Source: Chitinophagaceae bacterium
GTDB taxonomy: Bacteria > Bacteroidota > Bacteroidia > Chitinophagales > Chitinophagaceae
NCBI GenBank assembly: GCA_947457465.1
Contig: CANGWB010000001.1
Location: forward strand, 186,001 to 250,000
Reading direction: 5' to 3'
DNA length: 64,000 nt
Positions within the stretch are counted from its first letter, which is position 1; each line of letters starts with the position of its first letter. Position numbers and translations under genes: made by a program. A model generated the notes under the pieces. It searched no databases. It saw only the letters and a program-made list of their open reading frames with translations, and was not told the DNA's origin. Of this stretch, positions 57,949 through 64,000 are shown in pieces.

Positions 57949-59997
57949 GTGCCTTTTCAATTACATAGTCCGTTCGAACCAGCCGGAGATCAACCCTCGG
58001 CGATTCAACAGCTGACAGAAGGCATAGAGAACGGAGAGAAATACCAAACCCTGCTCGGTGTTACCGGAAGCGGAAAAACATTCACGATCGCCAATGTTAT
58101 TCAAAATATTCAGCGACCTACACTGGTACTGACTCACAACAAGACATTGGTGGCCCAACTCTATGGCGAGTTCAAACAGTTCTTTCCCGACAATGCGGTA
58201 GAATACTTTGTTTCTTATTACGATTACTACCAGCCTGAAGCCTATCTACCGGTCAGTAACATATACATAGAAAAAGACCTCAGCATAAATGAGGAGCTCG
58301 ATAAACTTCGGTTACGGGCAACCACCAGCCTGCTTAGCGGACGAAGAGACATTCTCGTCGTTGCCTCCGTCAGTTGCATTTATGGAATGGGTAACCCCAC
58401 CGAATACGAGAACGGCATCATCCGTATCCAAAAAGGACAAACGATCTCCCGTCAATCGTTTCTGCATGCATTGGTCAATTCATTGTATCAGCGCACCACC
58501 ATCGATTTTAACCGAGGTCAATTCCGAGTAAAAGGAGATACGGTAGATATCAATCTGCCTTATGTCGACTACGGCTATCGAGTTACCTTCTTCGGAGATG
58601 AGATCGAAAGCATCGAAACACTTGAGCTCTCGAGCGGAAAGCGCATCGGAGAAATGGATAGTGCCGCCATCTTTCCGGCCAACCTGTACGTCGCACCCAA
58701 AGACATCATGCAACAAGTCATCTACGAAATACAAGATGAACTGGCTGCACAAGTCGATTACTTCAAACGCTCGAATAAAGTCATGGAGGCACAGCGACTG
58801 AGCGAACGGGTGAACTATGATCTGGAAATGATCCGGGAACTTGGCTACTGCGGGGGCATTGAGAACTACTCCCGCTTTTTCGATAGACGCCGGCCCGGCA
58901 CACGCCCATTCTGCTTACTCGATTACTTTCCGAAAGATTTTCTGCTGGTCATAGATGAAAGCCATCAAACTATTCCACAGGTAAGTGGTATGTACGGTGG
59001 CGACCGCAGCAGAAAACTAAATCTGGTGGATTTTGGGTTCAGACTTCCCTCGGCGCTTGACAACAGACCCCTGAACTTCTCCGAATTTGAGTCACTTACC
59101 AAGCAGGTCGTATTCGTATCCGCCACCCCAGGCCACTATGAATTGGACAAATGCGAAGGAGTGGTCGTAGAGCAGGTGGTTCGTCCGACCGGACTACTCG
59201 ATCCGCCCATTGAAGTCCGACCCACAAAAAACCAGATCGATGACCTACTCGATGAGATCGACCGACGCGTAAAAGATGGCGATCGCGTACTCATCACCAC
59301 ACTCACCAAACGCATGGCTGAGGAAATGGACAAATACCTCAAACGAATCGAGGTTCGATCTAAATACATTCACAGTGATGTTGACACCCTGGAGCGCGTT
59401 GAGATCCTACGCGACCTTCGTTTGGGAAAAATAGATGTGCTGGTCGGTGTGAATCTGCTGCGCGAGGGACTTGACTTACCGGAAGTATCACTGGTCGCGA
59501 TACTCGACGCCGATAAAGAGGGATTTCTGCGAAATGAAAAATCATTGACACAAACCGCTGGTCGCGCAGCAAGAAATGTAAAAGGATTGGTGATCTTCTA
59601 TGCAGACAAAGTCACAGAAAGCATGAGGCGAACCATGGAAGAAACCAGTCGCCGTCGAACCAAGCAGATGGAATACAACGAAAAGCACGGCATCATACCT
59701 ACCACCGTTGTTAAGTCGACCCTGGATGTGCTCGCACAAACATCGGTCCTGGAGATCAAGACGTACGACCCCGCTCATCCGTATGTACAACCCGAAACTA
59801 AGAGCTTGGCTGCAGAAGATTCTATACTTTACGAGGGGTCGGTTGAAGAAATGTCGGTCGCTGAATTAGAAAAACAGGCCAGGGCATTGAAAAAGCGCAT
59901 GGAGAAAGCCGCAAAAGATATGGACTTCATGGAGGCGGCAAAACTTCGAGACGACCTCATCGCGCTGCAGGACCTGATCGAAAAGAAGAAAAAATAA
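57949..59997 (+). CDS. uvrB: Excinuclease ABC subunit UvrB
   Basis: Damage-verification helicase of nucleotide excision repair, 682 residues. Walker A GVTGSGKTFTIANV near residue 38, the beta-hairpin YFVSYYDYYQPEAYLP, VIDESHQTIPQ (motif II region), the VSATPGHYEL and VRPTGLLDPP motifs, the GVNLLREGLDLPEVSLVAILDADKEGFLR motif VI segment and the C-terminal UVR domain (LEKQARALKKRMEKAAKDMDFMEAAKLRDDLIAL) that binds UvrC. GTG start; homologues begin MPFQLHSPF. Cytoplasmic. Followed at 35 bp by polA, so repair genes cluster here. Confidence 0.98.
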   Translation: MPFQLHSPFEPAGDQPSAIQQLTEGIENGEKYQTLLGVTGSGKTFTIANVIQNIQRPTLVLTHNKTLVAQLYGEFKQFFPDNAVEYFVSYYDYYQPEAYLPVSNIYIEKDLSINEELDKLRLRATTSLLSGRRDILVVASVSCIYGMGNPTEYENGIIRIQKGQTISRQSFLHALVNSLYQRTTIDFNRGQFRVKGDTVDINLPYVDYGYRVTFFGDEIESIETLELSSGKRIGEMDSAAIFPANLYVAPKDIMQQVIYEIQDELAAQVDYFKRSNKVMEAQRLSERVNYDLEMIRELGYCGGIENYSRFFDRRRPGTRPFCLLDYFPKDFLLVIDESHQTIPQVSGMYGGDRSRKLNLVDFGFRLPSALDNRPLNFSEFESLTKQVVFVSATPGHYELDKCEGVVVEQVVRPTGLLDPPIEVRPTKNQIDDLLDEIDRRVKDGDRVLITTLTKRMAEEMDKYLKRIEVRSKYIHSDVDTLERVEILRDLRLGKIDVLVGVNLLREGLDLPEVSLVAILDADKEGFLRNEKSLTQTAGRAARNVKGLVIFYADKVTESMRRTMEETSRRRTKQMEYNEKHGIIPTTVVKSTLDVLAQTSVLEIKTYDPAHPYVQPETKSLAAEDSILYEGSVEEMSVAELEKQARALKKRMEKAAKDMDFMEAAKLRDDLIALQDLIEKKKK

Positions 59998-60020
59998 TCC
60001 CCTTCCGGCTCCCTCATTTG

Positions 60021-60028
60021 TACATTTG
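60021..60028 (+). promoter_or_regulatory. -7 element immediately before polA
   Basis: TACATTTG, full TAnnTTTG match, ending 4 nt before the polA ATG, as at the GH10-like and SNF2 genes. Transcription from here would be leaderless. Confidence 0.4.
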
Positions 60029-60032
60029 ATAC

Positions 60033-62861
60033 ATGGATAAACGCGTTTTTCTACTCGATGCATTCGCTCTGATCTTCCGTGCCTATTATGCACTTATCCG
60101 CAGCCCCCGCATCAGCTCCACCGGTAAAAATACCAACGCACAATTCGGATTCACCAACGCACTGGTCGAATTGATCAACAAACAAAAACCTTCACACCTA
60201 GCCGTTTGCTTCGACACCAAATCTCCCACAGAGCGACACACCGATTTTGCTGATTATAAAGCTAATCGCCAAGAAACTCCGGAAGACATCCTAGCGGCGG
60301 TTCCAGATATCAAAGCGATCATACGAGGATTCAATATTCCGATTATAGAAATGGACGGCTATGAAGCCGATGATATCATCGGCACCCTCAGCAAACAAGC
60401 AGAAGCCGCCGGATATAAAGTGATGATGGTGACACCTGATAAGGACTACGGACAACTGGTGTCTGACAAGATCAAAATATATAAACCCTCCTACCAAGGT
60501 AATGGAGTCGAGATACTCGGACCCGAAGAAGTCTGCGCCAAATGGAACATCAAAAACGTAGACCAGGTGATCGACATGCTGGGTATGATGGGTGATGCCG
60601 TTGACAACATCCCCGGCATTCCGGGTGTAGGAGAAAAAACAGCTGCCAAGCTATTGGCCGAATTTGAAACGCTTGAAAACGTACTGGCCAATGCCGATCA
60701 GATCAAAGGAGCCATGGGCGAAAAAGTCCGAAATGGAAAAGAGCTGGCCGTTCTCTCGAAAAAACTCGCCACCATCCTCACAAATGTTCCGGTAGCTTTT
60801 CATGAAGAGAACTTCCGACTGAAAGAATGGAATAAAGAAGCGCTGCGCAACGTATTCACCGATCTTGAATTCCGTACACTCGGAAAACGTTTGCTTGGAG
60901 AAGACATTCCATCAGCCGTCCCAACCGTGATCGAAAAAGAAATACCAAGAGGCGTTCAGACAGACCTCTTCGGAAACATCATTGAACCGGCTGTTACCGA
61001 AAAGGCCCCTGCAATAGAAGAGGTTCATCTTAGCGTTGACAGAAATATTAACAACACCCCACATGATTACCGGCTGGTTGACAGTGACGAAAAGATCAAC
61101 AAACTGATCGACCTGTTGAATAAACACGATGAGATCTGTTTCGATACAGAAACAACAGATGTGGATGCGAATCGAGCGGAACTGGTTGGACTCGCATTTT
61201 CTGTTCAAACAGGCGCTGGTTGGTACGTTCCTTGTCCGAATGACATCAACGCCTGCAAGGAATTGATCCACCGATTCAAACCTTTATTTGAAAATCCGGC
61301 AAAATCATGGGTGGGACAAAACATCAAATACGACCTCCTCGTATTGAAATGGATGGGCGTTGATATACGCGGACCGATCTTCGACACGATGCTGGCACAC
61401 TATGTGATCGAACCAGATGGAAAACACGGCATGGATTCGATGAGTGAAAAATACCTGGGATACGAGCCCATACACATTGAAGAACTGATCGGAAAAAAAG
61501 GTAAGAGTCAGGGTAGCATGCGTGACGTAGAGGCAGAAAAACTGAAAGAGTACGCAGGAGAAGATGCTGACATAACTCTTCAACTGAAAGAAAGGTTCCT
61601 ACCCCTGCTAAAACAAAAAGAGGTAGATAACGTATTTGAAAAAGTAGAAAATCCGCTCGTAAAGGTGCTGGCCGATATGGAATACGAAGGTATCCGGGTG
61701 GATGTTGAATTCCTCAACGAATACTCCAAAGAATTGGAGCGAGATGCCAAAGCGGCAGAGGAGCGAGTCTACAAGGAGGCGGGGGTGCGATTCAATCTGG
61801 GATCTCCCAAGCAATTAGGTGAAGTGCTGTTCGATAAACTGAAGCTGGATCCTTCTGCGAAAAAAACTAAGACCGGACAATATCAAACCGGCGAGGATGT
61901 GCTGCTAAAACTGGCTGCAAAAGGACATGATATTGTTGACTCCATTCTCACCTTTCGTGAATTAACGAAACTGAAATCAACTTATGTTGACGCCCTACCA
62001 GCCCTGATCAATCCAAAAACCGGACGTGTACATACGACGTACGGACAAGCTGTGGCGGTAACAGGTCGACTGGCCAGCAACAACCCGAACCTGCAAAATA
62101 TACCAGTGCGAACCGACAGAGGAAGAGAGATACGGAAAGCATTCATTCCTCGAAGTGAAGAATATGTGTTGGTATCGGCCGATTACTCCCAAATCGAACT
62201 GCGCATCGTAGCGGCGATCAGCGGCGACCCGAACATGTGTGCCGCCTTCCGATCCGGAACGGATATTCATACGGCCACCGCCGCAAAAGTGTATAATATC
62301 AAAGAAGAGGACGTTACCAAAGAAATGCGATACAAGGCGAAGAGTGTCAACTTCGGGATCATCTACGGACAGGGTGCGTTTGGGTTAGCGGACAATTTGG
62401 GTATCTCTCGAACAGAAGCAAAGGAGATAATCGATAATTATAAAAAACAATTCTCCGGTATTCAACAATACATGGACGATACCATCGCCTTTGCCAAACA
62501 ACACGGATATGTTCAAACATTGATGGGTAGAAAAAGATGGCTGAAGGATATCACCTCGTCGAATTTTACCGTTCGCGGATTTGCAGAGCGAAATGCCATT
62601 AACTCTCCGATTCAAGGAACAGCAGCAGACATGATCAAACTGGCCATGCAAAAATTGCATGCAGAAATGAAAAAAGCCAACATGAAAAGTAGGATGATCC
62701 TCCAAGTACACGACGAACTCGTGTTCGATGCACACCGAGAGGAGTTAGCTGAACTCAGACCATTGATCTTATCCTGCATGCAATCTGCCCTTCCATTACC
62801 GAATGAAGTGCCGGTGATCGCAGAATGCGGAGAAGGGAAAAACTGGCTGGAAGCGCATTAA
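60033..62861 (+). CDS. polA: DNA polymerase I
   Basis: Family A DNA polymerase, 942 residues. A 5'-3' exonuclease at residues 1-290 (FLLDAFALIFRAYYALIRSPR, GYEADDIIGTLSKQ, VDNIPGIPGVGEKTAAKLL). A 3'-5' proofreading domain at about 345-530 with intact acidic residues (CFDTETTDVDANRAELVGLAFS), so proofreading is likely active. The polymerase follows with DYSQIELRIVAAISGD (motif A), the O-helix MRYKAKSVNFGIIYGQGAFGL and HDELVFDAH (motif C). Functions in Okazaki fragment maturation and excision repair, consistent with its neighbour uvrB. Confidence 0.98.
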   Translation: MDKRVFLLDAFALIFRAYYALIRSPRISSTGKNTNAQFGFTNALVELINKQKPSHLAVCFDTKSPTERHTDFADYKANRQETPEDILAAVPDIKAIIRGFNIPIIEMDGYEADDIIGTLSKQAEAAGYKVMMVTPDKDYGQLVSDKIKIYKPSYQGNGVEILGPEEVCAKWNIKNVDQVIDMLGMMGDAVDNIPGIPGVGEKTAAKLLAEFETLENVLANADQIKGAMGEKVRNGKELAVLSKKLATILTNVPVAFHEENFRLKEWNKEALRNVFTDLEFRTLGKRLLGEDIPSAVPTVIEKEIPRGVQTDLFGNIIEPAVTEKAPAIEEVHLSVDRNINNTPHDYRLVDSDEKINKLIDLLNKHDEICFDTETTDVDANRAELVGLAFSVQTGAGWYVPCPNDINACKELIHRFKPLFENPAKSWVGQNIKYDLLVLKWMGVDIRGPIFDTMLAHYVIEPDGKHGMDSMSEKYLGYEPIHIEELIGKKGKSQGSMRDVEAEKLKEYAGEDADITLQLKERFLPLLKQKEVDNVFEKVENPLVKVLADMEYEGIRVDVEFLNEYSKELERDAKAAEERVYKEAGVRFNLGSPKQLGEVLFDKLKLDPSAKKTKTGQYQTGEDVLLKLAAKGHDIVDSILTFRELTKLKSTYVDALPALINPKTGRVHTTYGQAVAVTGRLASNNPNLQNIPVRTDRGREIRKAFIPRSEEYVLVSADYSQIELRIVAAISGDPNMCAAFRSGTDIHTATAAKVYNIKEEDVTKEMRYKAKSVNFGIIYGQGAFGLADNLGISRTEAKEIIDNYKKQFSGIQQYMDDTIAFAKQHGYVQTLMGRKRWLKDITSSNFTVRGFAERNAINSPIQGTAADMIKLAMQKLHAEMKKANMKSRMILQVHDELVFDAHREELAELRPLILSCMQSALPLPNEVPVIAECGEGKNWLEAH

Positions 62862-62871
62862 CCGCCAATAT

Positions 62872-63300
62872 CTATTGGTTACTACGTTCCCGGAACTGCC
62901 CACCACCACCAGGACCACCCATTCCGCGAGGACGCATAGAGGGCTGTATCTTTTCTTTCCAGATACCGAACTCCTCTTTAGAAAGCACCGATCCGATGAT
63001 CTCATCTTGCGCATCTGAGAACTTTTTCATTTCGGCCATCATCGTCTCCCGATCCGGTCGAGTGTCGCTACTCATAATCTCTTGTCTTTTTGCATCCTGT
63101 GCACGGTATAAAACCTTAAGAGCCGTATCGACCATGGAAAGTCTGGCGGCATCCAGCTTGAATGCACTGTCCAATTTCTCTGTGATTCGTTTAACACGCT
63201 CCTCAACGGTTGCGCGTTGAGCAAATCCGAAACCTTGTGCTTGGATCAAACCATGACAGGTAATGGTAAGTATGGTGATCAGGAGTAAAATCCGCTTCAT
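62872..63300 (-). CDS. Small exported Spy/CpxP-like helical protein
   Basis: A 142-residue protein with a signal peptide (LLLITILTITCHGLIQAQ) and a charged helical body (VKRITEKLDSAFKLDAARLSMVDTALKVLYRAQDAKRQEIM) ending in a Gly/Arg-rich tail (MGGPGGGGQFRERSNQ). This pattern fits Spy/CpxP-type periplasmic chaperone-like proteins and is frequent in Bacteroidota, but no conserved LTxxQ repeat is clear. Convergent with polA (10 bp between stops). Function unknown; periplasmic stress or metal sensing is a guess. Confidence 0.68.
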   Translation of the reverse strand: MKRILLLITILTITCHGLIQAQGFGFAQRATVEERVKRITEKLDSAFKLDAARLSMVDTALKVLYRAQDAKRQEIMSSDTRPDRETMMAEMKKFSDAQDEIIGSVLSKEEFGIWKEKIQPSMRPRGMGGPGGGGQFRERSNQ

Positions 63301-63409
63301 AGGGTTGTTTTTATATTAGACGAATTTCAGGATTTTTTCCATTCGGTCTCGTTAAAATTAGAGGCGCTCTCACAAATCGGGGGTATCTTGCCACGCTAAA
63401 TAACCTTAA

Positions 63410-63820
63410 ATGGAATATTATAAACTAGTGGCGGTATCCGGACTGCCCGGATTGTTTGAATTACTGACCACTAAATCTGATGGTGCCATTGTACGCGGAC
63501 TGGATGACGGACAAACCCGTTTTGCAGCAAACCGCAGTCACCAATTCTCACACCTGGAAAGCATCGAGGTGTTCACGCAAGCAGATAATGCTAACCTCAT
63601 TGAGGTGTTCAAGGCTATGAAAGAGGCGGGAACCCCCTTGCCGAATGAAAAAGACGCTAATGCTATCAAAAAGTATTTTGAAAAAGTTTATCCGGCGTTT
63701 GATTTCGATCGAGTCTATGGAAGCGACATGAAAAAGATGGTGAAATGGTTTGCGGTACTTCAGAAACACGAGGTTGAACTAAAACTCAGTGAGCCCGAAA
63801 ACACGGATACCAACGAATAA
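63410..63820 (+). CDS. DUF5606 family protein
   Basis: A 136-residue cytoplasmic protein of the DUF5606 family, found almost only in Bacteroidota. Start MEYYKLVAVSGLPGLFELLTTKSDGAIVRGLDDGQTRFAANRSHQFSHLESIEVFT, then a helical half (KKYFEKVYPAFDFDRVYGSDMKKMVKWFAVL). The fold and role are not established. It lies one base before the next gene (M3 oligopeptidase), so the two are coupled, suggesting a conserved link. Confidence 0.88.
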   Translation: MEYYKLVAVSGLPGLFELLTTKSDGAIVRGLDDGQTRFAANRSHQFSHLESIEVFTQADNANLIEVFKAMKEAGTPLPNEKDANAIKKYFEKVYPAFDFDRVYGSDMKKMVKWFAVLQKHEVELKLSEPENTDTNE

Positions 63821-63821
63821 G

Positions 63822-64000
63822 ATGTCGACTTCATTCATCAAAAAAACGCCCAGGAACTATTTACCAGAGTCCTTCACCGTTGACTCTTGGGAAACCTTGG
63901 CGCCCTATTTTGAGGAACTTGAATCCCGACCACTTTCCACAGTGCTAGAACTGGAAAAGTGGCTGAAAGATGCCAGCGAGCTGGAAGCGGTGATCAGCGA
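63822..64000 (+). CDS. M3 family oligoendopeptidase, 5' end only
   Basis: The first 59 complete codons plus two bases of a gene cut by the right window edge. It starts ATG one base after the DUF5606 stop and encodes MSTSFIKKTPRNYLPESF, then a segment WETLAPYFEELESRPLS and LEKWLKDASELEAVIS. This N-terminal pattern is that of the Bacteroidota M3 oligoendopeptidase (PepF-like) family, whose HEXXH site would lie beyond the window. Cytoplasmic zinc peptidase by family. Confidence 0.8.
   Translation, partial: MSTSFIKKTPRNYLPESFTVDSWETLAPYFEELESRPLSTVLELEKWLKDASELEAVIS

Overview
The window looks like chromosomal DNA of a Bacteroidota member, most likely a Chitinophagaceae-like gliding or soil/water bacterium. 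The reasons are: two PorP/SprF proteins and two giant surface proteins with type B (gliding-motility-associated) C-terminal sorting domains of the type IX secretion system; repeated upstream matches to the Bacteroidota sigma-A -7 element TAnnTTTG (at least thirteen, several directly in front of start codons); few Shine-Dalgarno-like sites; and family content (DUF5606, DUF3089, SPASM radical SAM, PadR-PspC pair, SWIB protein with Lys/Ala repeats). I see no rRNA, tRNA, CRISPR array, insertion sequence or phage.

Layout. 1-8.4 kb (minus strand): the N-terminal two thirds of a SWIM-zinc-finger SNF2 helicase, a gcvT-SRPBCC-comB run, and a padR-hypothetical-PspC operon with a readable promoter and a perfect palindromic operator. 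8.5-10.8 kb (plus): a DUF3089 lipoprotein, a 55-residue membrane protein on the other strand, and an AT-rich secreted orphan. 10.8-28.6 kb (minus): an 18-kb five-gene operon encoding a roughly 3,000-residue beta-helix protein, a 1,560-residue PKD protein, and PorP/SprF, PorE-like and PorP/SprF outer-membrane components. 29-35.8 kb: a phosphoribosyltransferase, TcdA, the SWIB/histone-H1-like protein, a NarX/NarL-type two-component system with a degenerate receiver protein, and a YtxH/holin-like envelope operon. 35.9-43.6 kb (plus): AI-2E transporter, a possible non-coding RNA, radical SAM enzyme, NTF2-like protein, MarR regulator, GH10-like hydrolase, DegT aminotransferase and RpoN.

43.7-49.5 kb (minus): a compact six-gene operon holding a glucosaminidase, a DltA-like amino-acid adenylating ligase, a GNAT acyltransferase, a carrier protein, an SGNH hydrolase and an MBOAT O-acyltransferase. 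Its parts match the four jobs of the Gram-positive dlt system, but in a Gram-negative envelope and with an extra N-acyltransferase. This is the best candidate in the window for an uncharacterised biochemical system, probably an envelope glycan acyl/aminoacyl modification.

50.3-55.2 kb (minus): a four-gene signalling operon (receiver, outer-membrane beta-barrel, short PstS-like binding protein, HAMP/PAS histidine kinase) with no permease, which suggests ligand sensing instead of uptake. 55.6-64 kb: DNA repair and replication genes recA, uvrB and polA, with a tRNA_anti-like OB-fold protein, YceI, a Spy-like protein, DUF5606 and the start of an M3 oligoendopeptidase.
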